64,000 nucleotides of DNA from Diphasiastrum complanatum (Eukaryota > Streptophyta > Lycopodiopsida > Lycopodiales > Lycopodiaceae): positions 31,409,870 through 31,473,869 of the forward strand of contig CM055109.1 of NCBI GenBank assembly GCA_029204225.1, read 5' to 3'. The notes under the pieces were generated by a model. The model was not told the DNA's origin. It saw only the letters and a program-made list of their open reading frames with translations, and ran no database searches. The position numbers and the translations under genes are program-made. Of this stretch, positions 12,298 to 24,108 are shown piece after piece. The stretch's first letter is position 1; the number at the start of each line of letters is the position of its first letter.

Positions 12298-14115
12298 CTG
12301 GTGACGGTCCCACGACACCTGCAATATGTATTTATGGGGGACTTTTATTGGCTTTGGGCCGAATCTTTGATTAAATGGTGCTGCACCTTCTCCATAAAAT
12401 CGAGACGTGTGGTATTAAAATCCAAATTGTGTGGCAGAAGACAACGGTGGTCTCTGGAAATCCACTTTGAGATTGTCCATGATGTGAAGCATGATTCCCA
12501 GGAGCCTCCCATCATTGATGCACGAAAATATAAACAATCAACCAGCAACTGATCATTGATTCGCTCTGAGGCCATTGGCTTATTTGGATCGAATGCCAGA
12601 GGAGGGAGGCAATCGTCCCATCTGGTTGCCACTGACACCAACATAGTTAGATCTTTAGCAAACATTGTCAATTGTCGCACCGTTGGATCTGGAGAGTGGA
12701 CATATTCTCTCTGGCATGACCGGTACGGGGATTTGTAGTCCGACTTCCAACACTTGAGCGGTGACTTTTTCATAAGTGTTGATAGTCTCTTTAGCCTTTG
12801 CCAACTCGGCTGAAACTGCTCCTTTGAACCTATCAAAGCGGCCTTGGAATCCCTGAAGGGCCACTTTGTATGTCTCCACTTTCTTGAACAAATAGCAATC
12901 TCCGTCGGTGTGACCGGATGATCTGGTATTTGCATTTGAAGATACACATCACGTTCAAGGGTGGTCTCATCCAATTCACCTTGAAGCCGCATGCGATCTT
13001 GTTCGGCCATCTGTAATTGACCCTTCAGCAGCTGTACTTGTTGCTTTGCATCTTGCATGGCCTTATCCACTTGATCGTGTGTGGTTGTTAGGGCATTTTG
13101 CAGAGAGCTGACGTAGTCTTCCAAGCAATCAGCTTGTTGTTGGGCCAACTTCTTTTCGACTTCAGACTTGTCTTTATGTTGTTTGGCAATCTTTAACTCT
13201 CGATCCAGCTGGACAATTTTCTGGCTGATCAGAGTGTTTTCGAACCCCAGATCGGAGATTCTTTGCTCCATTTTCTTCTTCTTATCCAGCATAGACTGGA
13301 TCACTTGCGCAAGGCTTGAGACCAAACCGAGAGCATCACCAGAATCGACGGTGGTGGAGGCGGCAGCAACAGAAGGACCTGATGGAACTGTCCTTGGTTG
13401 GCGTGGAATAGGTGCCACTAGCTCTTCTTCTTCAAAAATGTCTTCCTCTTCAAATCCCTCATGCACTGTGGTGTCAAACTGTTTTTGGTGATTTTACAAC
13501 TTTGTCAACCCGAAGTGCGGCTAGGCTTTCTTCCGTATGAGGTTGCTGGCTGACATCTTCAACACCAACAGTAAATTCATGGATATGTCCGAATCCTCTT
13601 CCAGGGGATTGGAGTTCAAAGGGCGCAGGACTCTGGGGCATTTTAAAAATTTTGGTGGCCCCAAGGGGATCGGAATCATCAAACATATCCATAAAAAATT
13701 GCGTGTTTGGTAAAGTGGCTTCAGTGTGTGGGGGTGTGGCGGCCTGGGCAGCTGTGATGGGAATGGTAGGCCCAATGGTCACAGACTATTCTTGATTGGA
13801 AGTAGAGGCGAGGGAAGCATCAAAGACTAGGGGAATGGGAAGTTCAGTGCGAACAGCAGCAAGGGGTGGAAGCACAGCTAACGAGGTATGCCTAGTGCAA
13901 CGTCGTGACGCGGAAGGCGAGTTAGAAATTACGATCTCGCTGTGCGGACGACGATGACTATGAGAATTTGAGGCCTGGTGAGACGACTCGGCCGGTGCTT
14001 CTTCATAGACCAAAAGCATAGAATCCAGGTGGAAGCCATGGATTCTATTTTCTAAGTGAGAAGCAGCTAAAAGGGACAATAAAGAGAGAGAATGGTCCTC
14101 CACCCATGCCATCAT
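12298..14115 (-). pseudogene. Post-integrase ORF of the Gypsy family, broken copy
   Basis: Minus-strand open frames at 13786-14115, 13474-13782 and 12345-13466 form one ORF between the pol genes and the polypurine tract. The last frame (373 residues) has an acidic start, an Ala/Ser-rich segment and a long heptad-rich coiled coil at about residues 58-180 (for example MEQRISDLGFENTL and KKLAQQQADCLEDYV). A frameshift near residue 190 leads to a C-terminal part that matches 17223-17633 of the intact-LTR copy. The N-terminal globular part seen at 18103-18897 is deleted here. The function is unknown. In position it corresponds to the extra ORF that some Athila-type elements carry after integrase. 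No signal peptide or membrane segment is visible. Confidence 0.65.
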
Positions 14116-15792
14116 GTGAAAACATGATCAAATCTGGAACTTTATGTGGTAAAACACATCTTCGCAAAATATTATCTGATCCACGACGATACAATTGTCC
14201 AACAATTAATTGATAAGGTTGAGCCTTATGAATCAATAAGGGTCTCTTCTATACTTTTGTCAAGGAGTCATTCGGTTGTCCTAGCATCAGGTACTCAACA
14301 ATATCTGTTGCCCACTCAGAATGTTTCAATATAGAACAACGCAGCATCTAGCAGTTCATCATCCACTTCAGTGTTAACTGGTGCAAATTCAATTCGCAAA
14401 ACGTGATTGGCTAGATAATGTTGCTTGCCCTTTCGAACCACAATTCGAAAGTCAAATTCAGTCAATAACAATAACCATCTTGCAATACATCCAGTATTGC
14501 ATGTCTTGTTTACCAAGTAAAGTAACGGTTGATGATCCGTATAAAATGCAAAGTACGTTTCCATGAGATAGTGACGAAATTTTTGAGCAGAAAAAATCAT
14601 GGCTAATGCCTCACGTTCCGTTCTTGAATAGTTCTTTTCTGGATCTGTAAGTTGTCTACTTGCAAATCGTATAGGATAATCCTTCTTATAGTCACCTGGC
14701 TCCGTCAAAACTGATCAGGAACAATGACAATCGATGAAATCCATTTAGTGTGCTCGATCTCATAAATGAAATCAACGTCAAGCAATCTCTGAAGTTCTTT
14801 CTTTATCAGGTCCGCCACATTAGGATTACAACGATAGAACTTTGTAACCTTTGGAAGTGCATCAGGTAGTAAAGGTATGGTATGTTCAATCACTGATGTC
14901 GGAATACCGTTTAGATCTTGATAAGTCCATGCAAAGCAATCTTGATACTTAATAAGTAACATGCGTAGTGCTTGATACTATTCAGGAGTAAGTTGTAATC
15001 CAAATTGTACAATATTTTTTGGTTCTCCTAGTTCGGCAAGATTCATTGGTTGTGTCCTAGCTGGGCCATTGTAAACCTCTTTGGATTCCAACATGTGTTC
15101 TTCAGGTTCACGATGTGCTTTAGGTAACATGATAACCACATCATCCAGTGTATAACATTTAAAATGTTCGGGCATATCATGTTGGACTACATCTGCTTGT
15201 TCTTTTTTTAAAGGACTTGTCTTGGATCTTCGCTTAGCCTTCTTAGCAGGAATTAATCGTGGAGGTGATGACTTCGGAGAAGATAAATTTTTCTTCAAAG
15301 GTGAAGACTTCCTAGACGATGATGTCTTACTAGAATTCTGACTTGAAGAATCATCCTCGAGTTTTCCTTTGCCTTTATCCAATAAGGGTGAAGATTTTTC
15401 CATTTCAGGACCGTATTATAATGTTGCTTAGCTTGTTTCTTCATCAGCGATCCTGTGATCCTATCTTCCTTCAATATAACTGCTTTGAGCAGTTTTATTG
15501 TTGGTTCATCTCCAAATCTGGTCGGATCCATATGATTTAGATTCTGCTCATCCGTAAGTTCAGCATTGCCATCATAAGTCGAGGCATGACTCACAGGAAT
15601 GAGTTCATCCTCAATCGGATCTGGTATAGGTTCTGTTGATATTCAGGCTACATTCAGCACATTTAGTGAAAACATGATTGGTGTATCCAAAGTTCGATCT
15701 AACAAGAAAATCTCGCTCAAATCTGATTGATTATCTTGTTGACACATATATCCTGCTGTACAGTCAATCGTTGCAAGAGCTTCATTCCAATT
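14116..15792 (-). pseudogene. Gypsy pol remnant (spacer, RT start, RNase H, integrase start)
   Basis: Reading on the minus strand from 15792: a spacer with a CQQDNQSDLSE block; a Ser/Lys-rich linker at 14978-15403 with HFKCYTLDDVVI; the RT N-terminus at 14705-14962 (FAWTYQDLNGI, LLDVDFIYEIEHT); a deletion that removes the RT catalytic core; RNase H at 14316-14708 (TEREALAMIFSAQKFRHYL, YTDHQPLLYLVNKT); and the start of integrase to about 14120. A second deletion fuses the integrase start to the post-integrase ORF. It is the same family as 18840-20640, but the two copies have different deletions. Confidence 0.85.
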
Positions 15793-15793
15793 C

Positions 15794-16090
15794 AAGTCTC
15801 TGTCAAAATTTGGATCAAATCTGATAAATTTTGATTTGGATTCTGAGAAATTTATCATTATTGAGAGGTATCAGTTGATCAAATTTCGAAATCTTTTTCA
15901 TGATATAGAACTACTTGAAAAGAGAAATAAATCAAGCAGATCTGATCTGAGATAGTTTTGACTGAAAAATCTAGATCCAATCTCATTGTCTGCTTGATTT
16001 GAATCTGAGAAGATGGCTGCCCTTGGAGGTGCTCCACAAGAAGTCAATCCAATCATTGTTAGAAGAGCACTACCCAAATATAATGCTTAT
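15794..16090 (+). pseudogene. Inverted leader and gag start of the same Gypsy family
   Basis: This segment matches the reverse complement of 22800-23130, which is the leader and gag start of the intact-LTR copy. It ends with a gag N-terminus containing GGAPQEVNPIIV from an ATG at about 16013. Here it runs on the plus strand, while the adjoining pol (14116-15792) runs on the minus strand. The junction falls in the spacer at about 15792. This is a true internal inversion, a junction of two insertions, or an assembly error. Confidence 0.75.
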
Positions 16091-16498
16091 GATCTGTCAT
16101 CGTACCAATAGGATAAAAGACTCTTCTGAAGGCCAGGAACATACAACACATTTTCAATTACCTTCACATGTCCATCAGAAAATTGAATAGGCATTGCACC
16201 AACTCCATGAATTTGGCACTCATCAGTGTTCGCCTGTGCAACTCTATCTCCATCATCAGTAAGCTCCAGGTTTTTAAACCATAATTTGTTGCCAGTCATG
16301 TGTTTCGTTGCTCTTGAGTCCACATACCAATTGTGTGATCAATGGAATGTTGTGATGCTAATGCTATCGCAAATGTCATGCCTTGATCTTCGTTATCGCT
16401 ATCATTCTCTGCTTCGACAAAATTGGTCAACTACTTCACTTTGCCCCTCTTAATATCTGCCTTCTTCTTACGACAAATTCTTGCCCAACGTCCAGGCT
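16091..16498 (-). pseudogene. Copia protease part, one side of a split Copia
   Basis: A minus-strand frame gives the second half of a CCHC knuckle next to 16494, a basic stretch, then a protease region with DSRATKHMTGN (DSG altered to DSR) and a VLYVPGLQKSLLS block. The first half of the knuckle and the rest of gag lie at 24805-25632, on the other side of the Gypsy insertion 16499-24799. The fragment ends near 16091. Confidence 0.85.
16494..16498. other. Target-site duplication AGGCT, left copy
   Basis: AGGCT immediately left of the LTR at 16499 is repeated at 24800-24804 immediately right of the other LTR. A 5-bp direct duplication is the normal size for LTR retrotransposon integration. Confidence 0.85.
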
Positions 16499-17172
16499 TG
16501 TAGTGGGTTTCTTTCCTTGCCTAACCTGAATCCAAGATCTAGTCAATCTAGCATCAAAGAGACGGAGTTAGTTGTCACGCGTAGGTTCGTTCCCATGAGA
16601 GCAATAGTTTAGTTCAGATTTCAACATGAATGGAGGATTCACATCTATCTCTACATCCATTAACCCTACTCTTCAACACTACACATCCCTTAACACTTAC
16701 AATCCCTTAACAATCAGATTCAACAATTAGCAAAATCCAGATAAGCATGAGAGATGGAGGAAAAGTGATAGAGAGCAAGGACATTCATCAATCCATTTAT
16801 GAAAAGAACCAATCTGCTTTATTGAAATGAGGAAATGAACATGAGCAACTCAAGTTGGTCCCTTCTTATAGTAGAGAGGAGGACCCTGGCCTCTGAATCC
16901 TATTAGTCCAGTCTTGCCTCTCTTTTTATTCAAATTTGAAAAAAGTGTGGGAACAATCAAAATTGAGGGAAACCCAAATTTATTCACTGACATTTAGGCC
17001 CTGCGACATTAAAAGTCTCGCAAAAAGGCCTAAAGTCCTTTGTTTTGACTTTTAACTAATCAATCAAATAACTATGTGATCATCAGGTTGGACTTACACA
17101 TGCAGGGTGCCAAATCCCTCTCACTTATTAACTAGGGTTAGGGTTGCCTTGAGATCCGCAAACCCTCCAACA
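16499..17172 (-). repeat. 3' LTR of the Gypsy element
   Basis: 674 bp, TGTAGTGGG...CCTCCAACA. Its partner at 24131-24799 aligns end to end, with scattered substitutions and small indels. It is preceded on the minus strand by a polypurine tract. Confidence 0.9.
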
Positions 17173-17190
17173 ATATCCCCCACCAAAATT
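17173..17190 (-). other. Polypurine tract of the Gypsy element
   Basis: The minus strand reads TTTTGGTGGGGGATAT directly before the TGTTGGAGGG LTR start. It is purine-rich and in the position required for plus-strand priming. Confidence 0.8.
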
Positions 17191-18850
17191 GGTGGCGGTC
17201 CCACGACACCTGCAATATGCAGTTATTGGGGACTTTTATTGGCTTCGTGCCGAATCTTGATTAAATGATGCTGCACCTTCTCCATAAAATCAAGACGTGC
17301 AGTATTAAAATCCAAATTGTGTGGCAGGAAACAACGGTGGGCTCCGGCAATCCACTTGGAGGTTTTCCATGATGTGAAGCATGATTCCCAGGAGCCTCCC
17401 ATCATTGTCGCACGAAAATTTAAATGAGCAACCAGAAACTAATCTTTGATTTGCTCTGAGGCCATCGACTTATTTGGATCGAATGCCAGAGGAGGAAGGC
17501 AATCGTTCCATCTGTTTGCCACTGACGCCAACAGAGTTAGATCTTTATCAAACATTGCCGATTGTCGCACCGTTGGATTTGAAGAGTGGACATACTCTTG
17601 TTGATAGGCTTGTAAGACGTGGTGGAAATCCACTGAGATGGTCCAATTTTAAGATTGATGGATGATTGGCCAATTGGGCGTATGGATGGTGACCTTGTCC
17701 ATAGCCAATCCCAAACCTTTCATTTATTTCTTCGCGGCATTGGCACGTAATAGAGATCTACCCGCAATTGGTGAGGGTTGGCGGAGTTTTCTCAAAAATC
17801 GTGATTCTCCATGCCGGCTGCTCTTCCAATGCAGATATTTTGTCCAACTCTTTGCCAGCCTCGATCTTGGAGGTCTTAAACTTCAGATTCCATCCACCAT
17901 GCGAGGACTCATGCAGATGTTGCTTTAAGAAAGTCTGGATCTGGTTCTCGACGTTGATGGGCCTTCTGAATAGGGGGTGGAAGCGTAGCTGACGAGGTAG
18001 GCCTAGTGCGACATCGTGACGTGGAAGGTGAGTCAGGAATAACGAACTCGCTGCATGGACGACGACGACTATGAGAACTCGAGGCCTGGTGAGATGACTC
18101 GGTCAGTGCTTCTTCGTAGACCGAAAGCACAGAATCCAGGTGGAACCATGGATTCTATTTTCTAAGTGAGAAGTGACCATAAGGGGCAATAAAGAGCCGG
18201 CAGCGAACTGCTGCTTAGTATTGGCCTTAATAGCTCGTTTGAGCTCACCAGAAACAGTCTTGAGCCAATTATACGGTTCAAGAGAGGCTTTGGCTAACTT
18301 GGTGTGGGACTCCACTATCCTATGGAGGATTTGTGATCGGATGCAATCTTTCTTGAGGTTGCCAACCATCAGGAAGTTGTTTACTAGTTGGGCAGCAGCG
18401 TGGATTGAAGGCTCAGTGATGGCTTCCAGAAGGTAGTCGTCATTGGTCCAGTGCAGATCGTTGGTGAGGTCAATATATGGCTTGATGGTTTGTTTGGCGT
18501 GCTTATGATTGGGTGAGGCCAGCGTGCCAGATGCTATATCTATAGCTGCAAGGGCGGCCTCAGTGACGCGCACCTTATGTGTGGCTCCCTGGAAAGTGAT
18601 ATATAATTTGAATTTCTCTTCCTTCCACGTACTGAAGGCAAGAGTGATGAAATCCATATTGATGCAACCCAAAAAGGCTCTCTCATGAATACCCATTGCA
18701 GTGCGCAGCGGCTCCGCAAGGGTCATCCACTGAGTGACCATGCTTGTGCTAGGAAGAATCATGATGTCTGTTGCAGATGGGACGTCACGATGGATAGTAT
18801 AGTGTGGAGACTGGGAAGTATCGGTAGAAGATATGTCATCATTTAATCGT
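17191..18850 (-). pseudogene. Post-integrase ORF of the Gypsy element
   Basis: It begins within the 264-residue minus-strand frame 18103-18897, whose first 20 residues are the end of pol. The body then contains blocks such as GIHERAFLGCINMDF, KLYITFQGATHKV and AAAQLVNNFLMVGNLKKD, and looks globular and helical. A Ser/His/Arg-rich linker follows (17909-18130). After a deletion of most of the coiled coil comes a C-terminal part at 17223-17633 ending near the polypurine tract. No signal peptide or transmembrane stretch is seen. I do not recognise the family securely. Position and layout recall the env-like or 'putative plant transposon protein' ORF of Athila elements, which is an inference. Confidence 0.6.
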
Positions 18851-20640
18851 TCTGTTGCTACTATGCGTAAGGATGGAATCAAAAATTCAATTGGCATGAC
18901 AACATCTTGACCATAAACCAGTTGAAAAGGTATTTGATTTGTACTATTTTTGTAAGCGGTTTTGAATGCCCATAATGCTGCATATAGTTTATGTTTTCAA
19001 TCAGACCGACTCGCTTCAACTGTCTTTCATAATGGTGCAGAGAATCTTGTTGGAAGATTCAGTCTGGCCATTCTCTCTAGGATAGTAGGGAGTACTAAAT
19101 CTGTGTATAACAAAGAAATCTCCCAATAAACACTTTATTGTTTGATTAACAAAGTGTGTACTCCAGTCACTGACAATCTCGATCGGACATCCAAATCTGA
19201 TTATAATATTTTCATATAGAAACTTGGTCGTAGATTTCACATCAGCAGCTTTGACAGCTTTGGCTTCAACCCACTTGGTCATATAAATATTTGCGATGAT
19301 AATGTATCGGGTCCTGAAATCCTTGCGCGACAAGGTGAATAGGTCCAACATAATCCAGTCCCCATTTTTCAAACGATGCTTGCGATAAAACCGGATGCAA
19401 GAGTTCATAGTTCTATCGAGTAGGTCGTTGTGCTCGCTGGCAAACATCACATGTCTGAATAAAATTTTTTGTGTCCTTGTAAAGCGTAGGCCACCAACAA
19501 CCTGATTGTAAAAGTTTGCGACCAGTAATATCTGTAGAGAAGTGTCCTCCACCCATTAGGATTACAATGATAGAACTTTGTAACCTTTGGAATTGCATCA
19601 GGTACTAAAGGTATGGTATGTTCAATCACTAATGTCGGAATACCCTTCAAATCTTGATAAGTCCATGCAAATCAATCTTGATCCTTAATAAGTAACAATC
19701 GGAGTGCTTGATACTGTTCAGGAGTAAGTTGTGATCCAACTTGTACAATCTTTTCTGGTTCTCCTGGTTCGGCAAGATTCATTGGCTGCGTCCTAGATGG
19801 GCCATCGTAAACCTCTTTAGATTCTGGCATATGTTCTTCAGGTTCACGATGTGTTTTAGGTAACATGATAACCACATCATCCAGTGTATAATATTTAAAA
19901 TGTTCAAGCAATTCATGTTGGACTACCTCTATTTGTTCTTTTTCAAAAGGACTTGTCTTGGATCTTTGCTTAGCCTTCTTAGCAGGAATTGATCGTGGAG
20001 GTGATGACTTTCGAGATGATTCTTCAAGTCAGATTTCTAGTAAAACATCATCGTCTAGAAGTCTTCACCTGTGAAGAAAGATTTATCTTCCTTTGCCTTT
20101 ATCCAATAAGGGTGGCACTTTCTCTGAATCAATCTTTCAAGGAGGATTTTCCCATTTTAGGACCGTATTATAATGTTGCTTAGCTTGTTTCTTCGTCATC
20201 GATCCTATGATCTTGTCTTCCTTTAATATAACTGCTTTTCAAGACATGACTCATAGGAATGAGTTCATTCTCAATCGGATCTGGTATAGGTTCCATTGAT
20301 ATCCAAACTCCATTCAGCACATTCAATGGAAATGTGATTGGTGTATCCAAAGTTCGATCTAATAAGGAAATCTCGCTCAAATCTGATTGATTATCTTGTT
20401 GACACATATATCCTATTGTACAATCAATTGTTGCAAGATCTTCATTCCAATTGACAGTATCCATTTGAGAATCGAAATGAACTCCCAAATTTTTCTCTGG
20501 TCGATCAAAAGTATGATTTGTTGTTGACAAATTATCATCCTCTTTTTGGACCACTGGTTTGAGTCCAAGTTGTAGGATCAATTTTAACTGCACATTCATG
20601 ATTTTCAAGAGTGATTTTTCAGGTACCCCAGTTATGAACT
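18851..20640 (-). pseudogene. Gypsy integrase, with RT start and spacer
   Basis: The spacer (about 19700-20608) has a CQQDNQSDLSE block and HFKYYTLDDVVI. The RT N-terminus stops after a PKVTKFY block near 19560, and sequence jumps directly to integrase, so the RT palm and RNase H are missing. The integrase zinc region includes CDVCQRAQ. The catalytic core shows D in WIMLDL, D in IVSDWSTHF and E in NGQTESSNK, so all three acidic residues remain. Pol ends with a PSLRIVATERL block, after which the extra ORF starts. Several frameshifts are present. Confidence 0.88.
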
Positions 20641-21052
20641 ACTTGCGCAACTCGTAATTATGGACGTCCTAATAGAATTTGGTAGACATTTGGCGCTTCT
20701 GGTAAGTCCATCACTACAAAAGTAATGACGAACTGTACTCCCGCAATTCTGACAGGTATATCTTCCACCATTCCTCGTGGACAAGCTATCGTTTGATCAG
20801 CTAGCTTAATAGCAAAAGTAGCAGGCTTAATCTTTGTAAGGCCCCATTTTGCACATAGCTTTGTAGAAATCAGGTTAACTCCTGAACCTCCATCTATCAT
20901 GGCTACTTCTTTAAGAAATTGTCTATGTTGTATCGGTAGAGTGATATTCTTTTGTTCACTTTTCCAAGCGGCTCCAACATGGAGTACTTCGTTAGATTCT
21001 TCAAATCCAGCACAAAAAAGTGGCTCCTGATGAACTTCTGGTTCTTCTTGAG
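20641..21052 (-). pseudogene. Gypsy protease
   Basis: The minus-strand frame has the active-site region MIDGGSGVNLIS (Asp in the usual D-S/T-G place), then ADQTIACPRGMVEDI and a C-terminal MDLPEAPNVYQILLGRP block typical of Ty3/Gypsy aspartic proteases. An upstream segment (about 20900-21010) continues in frame. It acts in cleaving the gag-pol polyprotein in intact relatives. Confidence 0.85.
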
Positions 21053-22901
21053 CTAACTTTTGTGCACTTCTTTAGCTTTTGGCACCAACTTCAGGAACTC
21101 TCCTAGTGAAATATTGATCTTGCTAGACAAAATGTTTATTAGTAGTTCTGTATGCGGTGCTTCTGGTTCAGTCATCTTGTCAAGATGATGTAACTGATCA
21201 TTCATATCCGTACGTAAATTTCTTGGCGTCTGCAATGGCGAAGACTGAACTTCAACTGTTGCTTTAGCAGCTTTTGCTCCTCTTCTTCTTGCAGATGTTT
21301 GATCCACTATCTCATACCTTGATATCTTTGGTTTTCTATATTAAGATTTAGATAGACTCTCGATGATGTTGTTATATCATTCAATGGTATAGAATCAGCA
21401 GGTACTAGATCCATTACTGGTTCTTTCTGCTTCTGTGCTCTGGTGACCACCATCAAGGGCGCGCTTGGTTTATTCTGAGCTACTAGTCTTTGCTTGATTG
21501 TTATCAAATTTATAGGTGCTATAGCTGGTGGTAGCTTTGGTCTTGTTGGACAGTCTTTATAGCAATGCCCATAACCACAGTCACGATAGAATGGTACAAA
21601 TTTCCATTTATTTGGGCTCTGCAACTTTGTGATTTTCCCTATATGCAGAGCATCCGAGTGGTGCTCTAGTCCAATTTCTGGAGGCTTGTTGTTGAGCGGC
21701 AGCATAAATGGCATATTGTTCTAAAGATCCACCTGAAGATCCACTTGCTTGATCATTTCCATAGTTTCATTGCTCAGCATTTCCGTAAGGTTCTGGTTCC
21801 ATCAAATTGGCTAGAGGAGCGGAGTGCTTTGGTGGGACAGGTAAAGCTAAATGTTCCGGGTATCCAAGAGCAGATTGTCACGGCCTTTTTGCTTGATTAC
21901 CTCCACATTGTGGTTCTCGATATTCCATCTAGGCATACCGTTGTTGAATTATCCGAGGGTTTAAGTTGCAAAAAGCAGTCTCATGATCAGGTGAATTACA
22001 CAGATGGCAAACACTGATTTTCATTCATTTTTTCAATTGAGGACACTCGTTCATTGTGTGATTTCCTGTACAAATAGAACACCAAACATTTTTCCTGGTA
22101 GGAAAAGGCTTTGCAAGCTTTTCAGATTCCTTGTTTGCTTCCCCGTGGAAATTTTCCAATGCTTTGATCTTCTCATCAAATTACAACTGCAACTTTTCCA
22201 TCTGTTTCTGTTGGTTCTTTCCAAGTTTCTCGAACTCATTGGGCATCATTTTTGTAGTAACATTGGCATTTGTTGATGCAATAGTGGTGGATGTCGTAGT
22301 AGTCTGCCATGTTCAATAAGACATCATACTGATATTTGGCTCCTCATTTGAATCTTCATCCTCCTCCCGAATTGCATCGTCCATAGCATTTTGCAAGAGT
22401 GCATACTCATTATGGCGTTTCAACTCACGTCTGATCCGTTTAGGTAGACCTGACAAAAACCACATAATCATGGCATTTTCGTTAATCAGCTCAGGTTCAC
22501 ATTCAGATCTAAGACGTTTCACTTGTTCAATGTAATCTCAAACCATTTCTCGCTTTCCCATTTTAATTTCACTTAAAAGTAGAAAATGGTCTTCCATAAA
22601 CTTTCGTGGTTTGAACCGTGTGATCAGGGCTCGCTTAACAACCTCCCAATTTGTACGCTCAGTTTCATCTTGATTATAGCACCAATCTTGTGTTGCGCCT
22701 GTTAAGGTCATAGGAAACAGCTTAAGTTTATTTGAGGATAAATCTCACCATAGACTTCATAGGATTCAGCATAGATATGAAGAATCTAACTGGATCTGTT
22801 AATCCATTATATTTGGGTAGATCCAATCAAGATGCTCTTCCAACAATAATTGGATTGACTTCCTGTGGAGCACCTCCAGGAGCAGCTCTAGAGGCAGCCA
22901 T
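21053..22901 (-). pseudogene. Gypsy gag with three Cys/His clusters
   Basis: The ATG is at 22899-22901, with a GGAPQEVNPIIV N-terminus and LPKYNGLTDP. The capsid part at 22313-22700 includes MWFLSGLPKRIRRELK. Three metal-binding-like clusters follow in broken frames: C-x2-C-x3-H-x4-C near 22030-22085, C-x2-C-x4-H-x4-C near 21965-22010, and a C-G-Y-G-H-C-Y-K-D-C cluster near 21560-21590. The basic C-terminal part ends at 21053. Stops and shifts lie between the blocks. Confidence 0.8.
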
Positions 22902-23149
22902 CTTCACAAATTTAGATCAAATAGATAATGAGATTGGATCTAGATTTTTTTTTTTTAAACTATCTCAGATTAGATTTACTAGATCTATTCCACTTTTCAA
23001 GAATCTGATTCTATATGATGAAAACTTTTCAAAATTCGATCAATCGATACTTCTCAAAATGATAAATCTCTCAGAATCCAAATCAGAATATATCAGATTT
23101 GATCCAAATTTTGACAGAGACTTAATCTGGAAAATTAGAAACTAAAACT

Positions 23150-23830
23150 AGGACTGGCGAAAGTTCACTAGGCGAAGGTTGTCTCGGCGAAGGTTCAATA
23201 GTGCTATTTTGGAAAAAAACTCTCTGAACATTTTCTGGCAATTTCTAGGAAAATAACCTTCGCCAACCTCTTAGGTAAAGGATCTGACACATATACAACT
23301 ATGGAAAATTGGACGAAGGTTTCTGACACAAGAAATTATAGTTTCTAATGGTTGGCGAGGGTAAAATTTAGGATTTTCTATGATCTAATCAAGAAGAATC
23401 TTTGTCGAACTCAAAAATAGTATTTTACTATAAATAGAATGTTTTGAAAACTCAGCGAAGGTTTTGGCGAAGGATCAAGAGTAATACTGGTAATTTTGCA
23501 AAAAAGTGACTTTTTTGACAAAAATATGGCAATATGACAACTGATCCTCTGAAAACCTTTTTATTTTTGGTATTATTCTTCGTCGACCTGGCAGTAGATA
23601 GATCTGAATCACATCTAAGCACAGTGAATCAAGCGAAGGTTCTTTTCTGTACTTTTATGGTTTCGACGATTTTTTGGTGTTTTTTGACGATTTTTTTGAT
23701 GTTTCTAGAAATCTGCTAGGAATTAATCTTCACCCTTCAAACTAAAGGTTCTGTAAACAAAACCGAAGGTGTCTGCAACTCGGCAAAGGTTTCCTGAAAT
23801 AGGATAAAAAGTTATCAACTTTGATTACGC
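23150..23830. repeat. Leader region with dispersed GGCGAAGGTT motif
   Basis: Between the primer-binding site and gag, the decamer GGCGAAGGTT or near variants occur about ten times on the plus strand (for example near 23170, 23190, 23318, 23457, 23470, 23633, 23763 and 23783). At least one inverted copy (AACCTTCGCC) lies near 23260. Spacing is irregular, so this is not a simple tandem array. No ORF is present. Confidence 0.7.
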
Positions 23831-24108
23831 TTTTGCCTCTTTTTTGACCAAATCTGGCATATTTGACCGATTTTTGTCATTTTCTCTGATATCTCATATT
23901 CAAATGGATTTTAAGATTGGTGATCTGAATACATTCTCCTATTTATCAATCAGATTAGATTTCAAACAAGCCAATCCACTCAAATCAAGCAAAATCAATC
24001 CCGAACTAACCCTAAAATGCAGATCTAACACTATTCATGCCACGACAAGATGCCTAATGCAAGCTAACCATTCAACAATCATGCTGCAAACTGAAAAATT
24101 GGCGTAGC

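Noticed and set aside
13168-13491. Plus-strand ORF of 107 residues opposite the coiled-coil ORF
   Set aside because: It is a shadow of the minus-strand coiled-coil frame, whose composition and heptads are far more protein-like.
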